Below are positions 56,301 through 64,000 of a DNA stretch of 64,000 nucleotides, one piece after another. The position numbers were made by a program, and so were the translations under genes. The first letter of the stretch is position 1. The number at the start of each line of letters is the position of its first letter. A model generated the notes under the pieces. The model did not search any database and was not told where the DNA came from. It worked only from the letters and a program-made list of their open reading frames with translations. The stretch is from Brachypodium distachyon. Lineage: Eukaryota; Streptophyta; Magnoliopsida; Poales; Poaceae. The DNA lies in the NCBI RefSeq assembly GCF_000005505.3, contig NC_016131.3, positions 24,481,001 to 24,545,000 of the forward strand. Direction: 5' to 3'.

Positions 56301-59093
56301 TGACCTGAAAAATAGTAACTAAAATGAAAACTATAATATAATCAGGTAACAACATGGTAATTAAGCAGTTCAGTATCATCACGAAATGCAAGATTATTGA
56401 TGACATAACAGGATAATAACAGGTCATAATAACAGCACAATTTTGAGCATATATGTTTAAAAATCATAAACAAATTGTAGCACACTTGTAGAAGATAAAT
56501 AAATAATGAGTAGCTTAGTGTTGAGAATTAGTGATGCGTTTGAATAGTACAAAGAGGGTGGAAAATGCAAGGAAATGATGTATGCTAAAAGCCTAGCGAG
56601 TTACAATTTTTGCCATGGTTAACAAATTTAGAACATCCTAGACCCTCTGATAGGTATATGTAAGAAATGTGGGACATTTCTTGATCTAGACATATTGTAT
56701 ACCAATGCATGTATGAAATTATTGTAGATGGGTTGCAGATATGCAGACCATTCCATGTTGATAGAATGTCTACGCTAGTTATAAACAGGGTTGCCCTGAG
56801 ATGAAACATATGTTGCTGCAGACCATCACAAGTCATATAGAGTCCCACATAGCAATACTTGGGTCGGAGTGACAATTACGATACCCTCAAGAGAAGTGAG
56901 CATTTTGTTCTGCCAAATTTGTAGAAGAGAATGGACAGTTAAGCTATCACTGTATTTTACTTTCTGGCCCTTAGCAATTAGGTTGATCTTCTCAATGAGT
57001 CACATATTTTAGTTTCTGGTCCTTAGCAATTAGCACGTGTTGAATTGTGATTTGGAAGAACACTGAATACTTCAATTTTTATATTCAAATTGATTTAGAG
57101 AATGTTCAGCTGCAGCTGATAGTATTGGTATTTTGAGCCCTAAGATAATAATTTGTGCTGCATGCAGTAAGATCACCACGTGAGAATAAGGCTCAAGTCA
57201 CAAGTTTACAATCATCAAAAAACTAATTTAAGCACTTACACATCAAGAAACTGAATATAACCATAGCCAAACGGCACAGTTCCCTGGGATATAGCCTCTG
57301 AGATATCAATAGGGAGTTGAAAGTCAACAAGTTCATCTTTAAATGTCCAGGCAGAAAACCATCGAAATTCACGATAGTTTCCATCATTTGCAAGGGAAAT
57401 CTTTGGCCGAATCATAATTATCTTGCGATTTAAACAGAAAACCTGGCAGTTGTATCGTACACTCTTGAAAATAATAGGCATTCCTATGCTGCACAAGATG
57501 TTGTCTGTATAGTCACCAGACAAAATATCCTTCAGGCACTCCCATCTGCAGATTGATATAGAACAGCAATTAACAGCAAACATAATAAAACAGTGTAATG
57601 TCTTACAATTATTTCATTAATCAGAATGTGAAACTTCCAGCAGGCAAAAATTTGAACTGAATCCGACAGAATTTCAGTATCAGGGATTAGTTTATTGTTC
57701 ATTGCGCTTCAGAACTACCAATTACTGTGCAATGGGTACTCAGGGTTAACATGCAAATAAAAGTTTTGTATGCATACTTTAAAGTTTGCTTGAGAAGCGT
57801 AAATGTGACTAAAACAGATAACATGGTAAATACCTTATCAAAGCTACAGACTAGTGATAATTGATAAGCTGAAGAAAATAATACATAAGCCCTTCAATTA
57901 CAACTTACAAGTGATTTCTATACATAAAGTAGTTAACTAAAAGTGGTGAAATATAACTTCCTAACTGAATTTTGTGATATGAAGTACTTGACTTACTAAC
58001 ACAAAACAGTGCTTTCATGCAAAATGAAAAATAAGAACTGTTCCGAAAAACCAAAGTGAAAATGTATCATTAGGCCTGTATACAGGCATGAGCCATTGCA
58101 CAGGGCCCAAATTTTTTTCTAAGTAATAGTACTACATTAGTATAAAACTATAAATAGTCAAGAAGTTCATACATCATTAGAGCCAAAAGTAACAAAAGCT
58201 CTCCTGCTGAAAAATACGTCACCAACCAAACTACACGTCCAGCTAACGTATGGTACTATCTCTCTGGCCTTAACTGCATCCCTACCCCTGTAGCATTCCT
58301 CCCTATGCTTCAGTCTTTACTCTTCTCGGCCAAACAAGCCAACAGAGTGCGAAGTTGCTTGTAAAAAAAGAGAGCAGATAAAATGCTGCCAAATTAACTG
58401 CTTTTCTCTCGGCTATCCTCCAAATCTCCTCACAAGTAATGTCTTGTGAATTTCTCAACAAAAAGAAGCCATTCATAGCAATGAATTTGAATTAGTATGG
58501 TCCAGCTGGTCAAGTGCTATATGATATAGGTATTTTTCTTCTAATTATTCTCACTCCTGTGTTTTTTCATTTAATCATTATCTCATCCATCAATTGGACT
58601 CGTGAAGTGGGATTGCTAAAGAGATTAGAGTTGCCTTGTGTTGCTTGGTCATGGAGCAGAGAATCGAAGACTCATGTGTGCATTCCTCAACAGTAGAAAA
58701 TTATACTATCGGAATAATGAATAAAAAGTACTTCAACTTTTCACTTTTAAGGCCTAAATTTTGATTTCACACGGTGCAGTTTCTTAGGTACGGACCCCGG
58801 AGCATCTTAGCACTGTTATGGCAACACCTGTTTCGCCTAACTCTATAACTCATAGATTCGAATCAATATTAGGCCATGGAGAAGACAACAAACACTCACG
58901 CGTGCGTGGCAGTGTCCTGCTCAAGGAAATGGTCCTCGCATCCGTATCCAGTGAGCTCGAGCTCGGGGCCGATGCGGACTACGGCGCCGGCGGCCTTGGC
59001 CTGCACGATGGACTCCTTGACGTGGCGGAGGTTGGTGTCGAAGTCCATTGCCCATTGGTTCAGGTTGCACGTGGCTACCCGCAGAAGCCTCAT
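44380..59093 (-). CDS. NADS: Glutamine-dependent NAD+ synthetase, 13 exons
   Basis: Last step of NAD+ synthesis: nicotinic acid adenine dinucleotide + ATP + glutamine to NAD+ (EC 6.3.5.1), cytosolic. Exons, 5' to 3': 59093-58900, 57545-57240, 56304-56081, 54398-54295, 53270-53136, 52143-51975, 47749-47614, 47198-47060, 46498-46322, 46097-45930, 45663-45568, 44850-44722, 44610-44380. They sum to 2208 nt: 735 residues plus TAA, all phases agreeing and all introns GT-AG. The start [14 protein letters not shown] matches the family; upstream codons lack an ATG. The nitrilase-type glutaminase domain (1 to about 270) has its triad: Glu of GPELEL (44), K113 (RPK) and C174 (AAETCEEL). The synthetase domain has the PP-loop SGGADSSS (356-363) and [14 protein letters not shown]. 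Length fits plant enzymes (about 725-735). Donors of introns 5 (GTTAGT) and 6 (GTCACG) are weak. No inactivating change seen. Confidence 0.95.
47813..48030. mobile_element. Degenerate Stowaway-like MITE in intron 6
   Basis: The left end TATTCCCTCGGTTCAGAAAT is recognisable and the interior (AAGCTTTGACCAACAATTAA, TGGATTTGTATTCAAAAG) follows a common ~240-bp grass mariner-type MITE. The right end is eroded. Confidence 0.55.
48180..49680. other. Unassigned repeat-like DNA in intron 6 of NADS
   Basis: A plus frame at 48187-48666 shows no recognisable domain. From 49030 to 49680 the edges carry related GGGCCC sequences (CACAGGGCCCCTAATAATTA and TTTAGGGGCCCATATTGC), suggesting an old transposon. 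A similar GCACAGGGCCCAAAT lies in intron 1 at about 58098. Family not known to me. Confidence 0.35.
49680..50240 (+). repeat. LTR fragment of a gypsy-type element in intron 6
   Basis: Contains a promoter-like CTATATAAGGCCGGG (about 49999), then a leader with GCAGGACGTAGGTCTACATC and GGGTAAACTTGTGTCTTGCC, phrases familiar from grass gypsy LTRs. It also holds tandem 30-bp repeats (49852-49935). Neither LTR end can be fixed. It lies opposite to the NADS transcript. Confidence 0.55.
49852..49935 (+). repeat. Tandem 30-bp repeat, each unit with a CACGTG G-box
   Basis: Units contain ATATCTTGTATAGAAAGAAT followed by RCCACGTGC. Two near-identical units and a third partial one. CACGTG is the plant G-box core; activity is not shown. 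Confidence 0.8.
50888..51122. mobile_element. Degenerate Stowaway-like MITE in intron 6, right end intact
   Basis: The interior matches the type at 47813 (TTGACCAAGATTTAG, ATTGGATTCGTATTCAAAAG, TTTGGTCAAACG) and the right end is ACAGAGGGAGTA with flanking TA at about 51119. The left end is eroded. Confidence 0.6.
52641..52890 (+). mobile_element. Small Helitron-like element in NADS intron 5
   Basis: Begins TCTATACTACTATTAAAC after an A, as many grass Helitrons do, and ends ACTACTAG just after a GC-rich palindrome (GTGCGCACACGTGCGCGCAC, 52865-52884), the usual Helitron 3' hairpin plus CTAG. The base after is C instead of the expected T. A perfect 24-bp inverted repeat lies inside (52757-52780 and 52814-52837). 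No coding capacity. Confidence 0.5.
53449..53958. mobile_element. Long-TIR MITE (about 510 bp) with 8-bp TSD TTAGAAAT, NADS intron 4
   Basis: The two ends are inverted copies of each other for well over 100 bp: GGGGAAATTGGCAACAGG at the left, and CCCGTGGCTAATTTTCCC at the right. Internal parts pair too (AACACACCGC / GCGGTGTGTT). TTAGAAAT is at 53441-53448 and 53959-53966. The duplication length suits hAT (8) or an eroded Mutator (9); long TIRs favour Mutator-like. Confidence 0.85.
53987..54067. mobile_element. Stowaway MITE (81 bp) in NADS intron 4
   Basis: CTCCCTCCAATCCATATAAG ... TTATGGATCGGAGGGAG, with TA on each side (53985-53986, 54068-54069). Confidence 0.95.
54758..54869. mobile_element. 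Stowaway MITE (112 bp) in NADS intron 3
   Basis: CTCCCTCCGATCCTAAATTG ... GAATTTAGGATCAGAGGGAG, TA flanks at 54756-54757 and 54870-54871. Confidence 0.95.
54982..55063. mobile_element. Stowaway MITE (82 bp) in NADS intron 3
   Basis: CTCCCTCTGGGCGGAATTAC ... AATATGGGTCGGAGGGAG, TA flanks at 54980-54981 and 55064-55065. Same subfamily as 38779-38857: both share the interior TTTAGTACA...TGTACTAAAT. Confidence 0.93.
55250..55985. repeat. Repeat of unknown class in NADS intron 3, with a purine-rich core
   Basis: Both ends carry GATTAA/TTAATCGGCC phrases and a GGCC...TTTTTCAAAAAAC or GGCCGATTTTTTGAACAG sequence. The core 55430-55760 is a GAG/GGA-rich run on the plus strand. Frames in it are low complexity. 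Transposon origin is likely; family not assigned. Confidence 0.4.
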
Positions 59094-59407
59094 CTTGCCG
59101 CCCAAATTAAGAAACTACGGAGGCGAAGGAGCTGGGTGGCGGCAGCGGTGACCGAACCCTAACGACCGAGGGAGGAGACAGGAGAGAGAGAGGAAGGAGA
59201 CGCGAAGGGGAAGGCGGCGGAGCAGAGGCGGCGACGGCGACCGAACCCTAGCCGAGCCAGAGACGGGAGCGGCGTCGGGACGAGCACGGCGTGGAGCCGT
59301 GGAGGTAGACTGTGCAGGCGAGAATTTCTGCGCACTAGATGGCAGGCGGCGTCGGGCGCGAGGAGAAGGGGAGGGAGGGCGTTGCGTTGTTCGTCCGCAC
59401 GAGGCAG
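59094..59407 (-). promoter_or_regulatory. 5' UTR and proximal promoter region of NADS
   Basis: GC-rich DNA immediately upstream of the start codon, with a pyrimidine-rich coding-strand leader and a GTTAGGGTTCGGTC element. About 310 bp remain before repeat sequence starts at 59408. No clear TATA box, as is common for housekeeping genes. Confidence 0.5.
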
Positions 59408-59538
59408 AGTGCTTAAGAAAAACACCGGTTTATTCTTAAGCATAAACCGGAGTGCTTAAGGAAAGAGAGTGTCTCGACGTCACTAACCACTTGGTCAAAT
59501 CTTGATTTATCCAATGCTATGAAGTTTGTGCATGTCTT

Positions 59539-59748
59539 AGGCCTGTTTGTTTGGATTTCTGTTTCAGATTTTGGTGCTTTTAGCAATCTCAAAAGCACTT
59601 CTCATGTTTACACATGAAGCTGAAAAACACCTCCGGACGTATTTTTGGTGTTTCTGGCTGAGAAGTTTCATGTGTAAACGAAAAAAGTGTTTTTGAGATT
59701 GCTAGAAGCACCAAAAGCTGAAGCAGAAGTCCAAACAAACAGGACCTA
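59539..59748. mobile_element. Foldback MITE (about 210 bp)
   Basis: The ends AGGCCTGTTTGTTTGGA and TCCAAACAAACAGGACCT are inverted copies. The whole element folds: TTTTAGCAATCTCAAAAGCAC pairs with GTGTTTTTGAGATTGCTAGA, CATGTTTACACATGAA with TTTCATGTGTAAACG. Target duplication not clear. Confidence 0.8.
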
Positions 59749-59879
59749 GACAGTGTAACCTCTAGCACCTCCGACGTCCAACGCTCTGAACATGAGAGAA
59801 ATAGCCAGCACCGGAAGCACCTAGTAGCAAAAGCTAGCAGTTAATCGGTGAAGCATCGTCGAAGCATCGAAGCCAAACG

Positions 59880-61064
59880 AAACACTTGGTCAGAAGGAGG
59901 CCAACGGGGGCCATTGTCTCATGGCTTGGAACGTGGCTTGGCGGCCTTGGCATTCCTAACCATCAACTTCTTCACATGGTGTTGAGGGTCCGCTGGAGAT
60001 GGATCAAGCGCGTGGATGACTCGAAGCCTTGGCGGGCTTTGCGCTGGAGACTCCGATGGATGTTGATGCCATCTTCGAGGTGGCCACATCCTCTCGGGTG
60101 GGTGATGGCCAGGGTACACTCTTCTAGACTGACAGTTGGCTTCATGATGTCCGCTTCAAGGAAGCGTTTTCGGCGCTTGTGGCTCGTGTTAGGCCTAAGC
60201 ATGTGAGGATGCGTACGGTGCGGGAGGAGCTAGATGGAGCGTGGATTGCCGACGTGGGCCCCGATCTATGGGGTGAGGCTCTCCAAGAGTTCTTCACCCT
60301 TTGGGATTGGACGCGTGATCTCCTCCTTGACGATTCGGTGCCCGACTCCTTGACGTGGAGCTGGTCCAAAGGCGACTGCTACACGGCCAAATCGGTGTAC
60401 CTTAACCTCTTCGCCGGGCGTGCCGAGGACCCGATGGCAAAAGAGGTGTGGGGCTCGCGGGCCCCGGAGAAGTGTCGTTTCTTTGTGGCTTGCGGCAAGG
60501 GACCGATGCTGGACCGCGGACCAGCTTACGAGGCGTGGTCTTCAACATCCCCCTAGATGCCCACTCTGCGATCAGGAGATGGAGACCATTTGCCATCTGC
60601 TCTTGGGATGTGTCGTGGCGAGGAAGGTGTGGACGAGCCTCCTCTCGTCTCGGGGGCATGCGGATTGGATCCCCGAGGCAGATTCGAGGCTTCGCGACTG
60701 GTGGACCTCTCTCCCCCTCCCCTGCCAGACCCGCAAAGACTTTCGGACAGCGATCATCCTTGTCCTCTGGACCATCTGGCGTCACCGGAATGATGTGGTG
60801 TTCAATGGTGCGTCTCTGGCGGCAGCGCGGATCCTGTAGTGTATCCGGGAGGAGCTTGTGCGTTGGGAGCATGCGAGACTCCTTAGGGGGGGAGGGGTTT
60901 CTCTTGCGACTAGCGCGGCGATTGGTTGGATAGATTGCGAGTAGTCTTTTTCTTGTTTTTGCCATTCATTTATGGCGTTGTTTTGCCGTATGACGTTGTA
61001 CTAGCCTCTTGACTCTTCTTCTTTAATCGATGATGTACCCGCTGGGTGCATTCTTGAAAAAAAA
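59880..61064 (+). pseudogene. LINE 3' end with zf-RVT domain and poly(A) tail
   Basis: Reading frames at 60179-60556 and 60420-60839 encode LTWSWSKGDCYTAKSVYLNL and the zf-RVT pattern RGLQHPPRCPLCDQEMET ... HLLLGCVVARKVW, followed by LVLWTIWRHRNDVVFNG. Frameshifts break it near 60450 and 60560. A 3' UTR follows and ends in a run of nine A at 61056-61064. It is 5'-truncated, as most LINE copies are. Target duplication not identified. Confidence 0.85.
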
Positions 61065-61720
61065 ACGGAGCACTCTCCGGCATTTGCAAGTGCACATGAC
61101 GATTCCACGGTCCCAGAAAAAACCCGGTTTTTTTTTCCTCTAGCACTGACCCTAAGCACCTATGTTGAAGATGCTCTAAGCATCTGTCCTGTAGAACACA
61201 AGCACCAGTGCTAAACAAAACTCGGTTTATTTTGTGTAAACATCTCCTCAAGCACCTTGCATTGTACATGAGCATGTTAGCCAGGTGCGTATGAAAATAA
61301 ATCAAGCACCGGTGCTTACCTTTTATATCTAAGTAGAAGCAATCCACTACTAGATTTTTCTAAACATGCAAGCATGCCACATCATCATAAAATGCAAACA
61401 TGCCGTATCATCATATAATTAATTTGTTCACACTTATTTAGTAGAAAACTCATATTTTGCACATGCATGCATGTTACTTCCATCAAGTTATCTCCAATAA
61501 GTGAAAAATGTACAATTTCATTATATTTTTCAATTTTGAGTATTTTTTGTGTTACCTAAAAATTTCCGCAACAACGTGCGGGACATCATCTAGTTTGTAT
61601 AGAGGAGGTGACAAGTTAGGCATCTACTTTGTCTAAATAAACGCTGGTGCTTAACAAAAACTGGTTAATTTTTCTAACCATCCACCTAAGCATCTGGCAA
61701 CTCAACTCTATTAGCTACGA
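61065..61720. repeat. Repeat DNA with AAGCACCGGTGCTTA palindromes
   Basis: Several variants of GCACCGGTGCTT/ACCGGTTTA occur here (for example 61304-61318) and also at 59408-59475, on the other side of the LINE and MITE. The LINE may have inserted into this repeat. Family unknown; no gene. Confidence 0.45.
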
Positions 61721-64000
61721 ACTGGCCGAGTTCGGATTACCTGAATGCCAGTTTTCAATTCAACAAAGTTTTTTGGGAGAACTCAGCGGCGAAGGTGGCG
61801 CCGAGGAGAGCTCGGCAGAGTCGCCTGGGAAAGCTCAGAGGCGACGGCGGCGCCTGGGAGAGTTAGCGAGAGGAACGTGACGAGGTCACGAGGGGCAGGC
61901 TGCGTGGTGTGGCGGCTCGGACTGGGCTGGAGTCGAGCGAAAAAAAAAACAGAAAGGTGCTCGGGACAAGGAGAGACGCACGATAAATCGGACGGAGGAG
62001 CTGCGTGCACACCGTGCAAGCCAGAAAGTGCTCGCGCACGAAAACAGACCACACAGAATGGTGTGCTCCGCCGCGCCGCAAGCATCTTACGTGTCGTGTC
62101 GGTGTATTGTATGTGTTCATAATGATTTTTCTTTTGTGATCATTCAAATTGAAAACTTTTGTCAATCAAACAATGGGAACTATACAACTAAAGAAAGTTG
62201 GGTAGCTCCTGTCTTCTGAATTGGTATTACTTGTCGAGTACTACTTTCTCTAGATCATGTATATCCATACGGCGCTGCAAAAGTAAAGAAGTTATATGTC
62301 CCCACATTTTCTTTTGAAAGGATATCATCTCTTCGCTTGCTGGATCAAGAAGGAGGACACGACGTGAAGCTAGCTGAACGTGTGGATACCAAGAAGGTGC
62401 CGTCGTTTTGGCACTGAGATTGATCTCATCGAAAGTTCCACTGCGCTAACAACGATCCCGTGATCGTAACGCTTTGTCGTCTACGAGGGTATGATGATCA
62501 TAATTTCTCTCGTTACTTACACCTAATAGATATGATTTTGGGTTTTTTCCGCACTTCTCGTAGGAAATTTTTTATTTTTCATGCAACGAACCCATATCTA
62601 CATGGAACTAATCATCACTATAAAGCTACATGTTGAACCGTACAAATAGCATAGCAATTCTGTAGGTTAAATGAATAATCACCAACTGCTCTGATCTTAC
62701 TGAAAAGAAAAGTAGACGGCCATACTTTTTATTATTGACAAACATGTAACTAAGAAGAAGATGCAATGATATTTTGGGAGGATTTTTACGGTACCCCGGT
62801 ACTCCATAGGTAGGGAGGGAGTATCGACCAAATCTAACCGTCCATTTAAAAGGGTATTTCGACTTTTTTTGTCGTATAGTTAATTTCTATTTGGATTATA
62901 TCTATTGTCCTCCTAATTTTTCGATCAAGTTCGTGTTCCTCTCCTGATTCTCCGATCAAATACACGATGCCGTGCGCCTTCGTGCAAAAACCGTGCCGCC
63001 TTCTGCTGCCTGCGTATGGCAGGTTCGGGCTCGGCGGCGGTAGCTTCCCGTCCATGGCGCCTCACATATCTCACGGAGCCCTAGATCGAAGTGCTGGCTG
63101 CTAATTTTTCCCTATGGATGGATGGATGCGAGTCGAGGGCGGCTGGCGACGAGTCGGGAAGGGGTGGGGAATAAATGAGGAGCGGACAGGCAGAGAGGTG
63201 AGCGACAGCGGGGCCCGCTGGCGTCGGGGATGGAGTTGATCAACTCCATGTCTGCATGCTCGTGGTGCCCAAATCGTCCCCAAATCTGAGACTCTGCTGC
63301 AGCCCTGCGTGCTCGTCAGCCTGGGCACTTCTAGTTCTTCGACAATAATTACTCATAGCAATTACGTGCGTGTTCATAACATAGGGGAGCCCAACGTGCT
63401 CTTGGAGATTAATTAGGTTTACCACGGAACGGATTATATTCTGTGTTCATATTAAACCGAGCAAGATTTCTTGATTATTTTCTTTGAACAACAGTATTTC
63501 CTCTAGTTTATTTCAGAATTATTTTTTATTTTTTGACCACACAATAAATTAATAGATTACGGTTTTACCCCTAACATCAAGTTACTCATTGGTTTTTGGA
63601 GACAGTACTCCCTATGATCTGTAGGGGAGTACCACGTAATACTAACCGTTAGATTAGAGAAAATAGACGGTCATGCTAATCCCGGGATAACATAAAACAG
63701 CTCTACTATTTTGGAAGCCCATTGACGTGACATGAGAGCTGCGTAGATGAGGAGACAAGTCGAAATTCATGTCTTTCTACACAAGCTGGCCAAACTTTTT
63801 CTTTGCTCCACCTTTCCACTTACCCCCCATATCCCGGTAGACAGCGGCGGAGCCAGAAATCCATCAAACTCCAGGCCATCACGAAAATTACCAACCTAAG
63901 ACCCAGGCCAAATCTTCAAATCACTAGAATTAACAAAGAAAAAACATTCAACGCCTCAGGCCGCAGCCTGGACTGCCTGAGGCCTGTCTCCGCCTCTGCC
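61721..64000. other. Intergenic DNA, no gene supported
   Basis: 61780-62000 is GC-rich with no recognised product. The segments near 62786-62820 and 63600-63635 carry related GGTAC/GGGAGTA sequences in opposing arrangement and may be the ends of an ~840-bp element. The last 160 bp begin with GCGGCGGAGCCAG and contain a GCCTCAGG...CCTGAGGC palindrome, probably a transposon end cut by the window. Confidence 0.35.

Noticed and set aside
58818..59162. Plus-strand 114-residue frame over the NADS start
   Set aside because: It is the shadow of exon 1, which matches the enzyme N-terminus on the minus strand.
1..64000. tRNA, rRNA or organelle-derived segments
   Set aside because: None recognised by eye; a tRNA scan would be needed to exclude small ones.

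Overview
This is plant nuclear DNA, almost certainly from a grass (Poaceae). Evidence: two intact plant-type genes with grass-like protein sequence and GT-AG introns, several Stowaway MITEs with the grass CTCCCTCC termini and TA target duplications, a Tourist-like MITE, and nested Ty3/gypsy retrotransposons. I cannot place the genus.

Positions 1-33527 are a nested retrotransposon block with no host gene that I can support. It holds (i) the 3' half of a Tekay/Del-type chromovirus and at least five copies or pieces of its very long LTR (about 3.2-3.3 kb, 'LTR A'); (ii) a Tat-lineage element ('element B', 19315-29539) that keeps an intact integrase, has lost gag-protease-RT, and carries a long multi-domain reading frame on the opposite strand; (iii) a second, decayed Tat element whose gag (about 16476-17400) and integrase (29974-31134) are now about 12 kb apart; (iv) an intron-containing transposon-associated coiled-coil gene (7631-12727) interrupted at a splice acceptor by a solo LTR. 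Target-site duplications (GCAGG, AAATT) and split LTRs allow part of the insertion order to be read.

Positions 33528-36530 hold a small TIR element, an antisense LINE fragment and the upstream region of the first gene. The first host gene (36531-38567, +) is an intronless SUVH2/SUVH9-type protein: SRA domain, pre-SET and SET without a post-SET cysteine cluster. This class binds methylated DNA and recruits RNA polymerase V in RNA-directed DNA methylation. Positions 38568-44379 are intergenic, with two MITEs.

The second host gene (59093 down to 44380, -) is the glutamine-dependent NAD+ synthetase. I assembled 13 exons that join in frame to 735 residues, with an N-terminal glutaminase domain and a C-terminal ATP-dependent synthetase domain, both with their key residues. 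Its introns carry a Helitron-like element, a long-TIR MITE with an 8-bp target duplication, Stowaway elements and an LTR fragment. Positions 59094-64000 hold its upstream region, a foldback MITE, a poly(A)-tailed LINE fragment and low-information repeats.

No operon-like or defence system is present. The biology of most interest is the transposon architecture: an antisense frame in a Tat element, a solo LTR sitting exactly on a splice acceptor, shared breakpoints between LTR fragments, and the proximity of an RdDM-type SUVH gene to this block, which may be chance.
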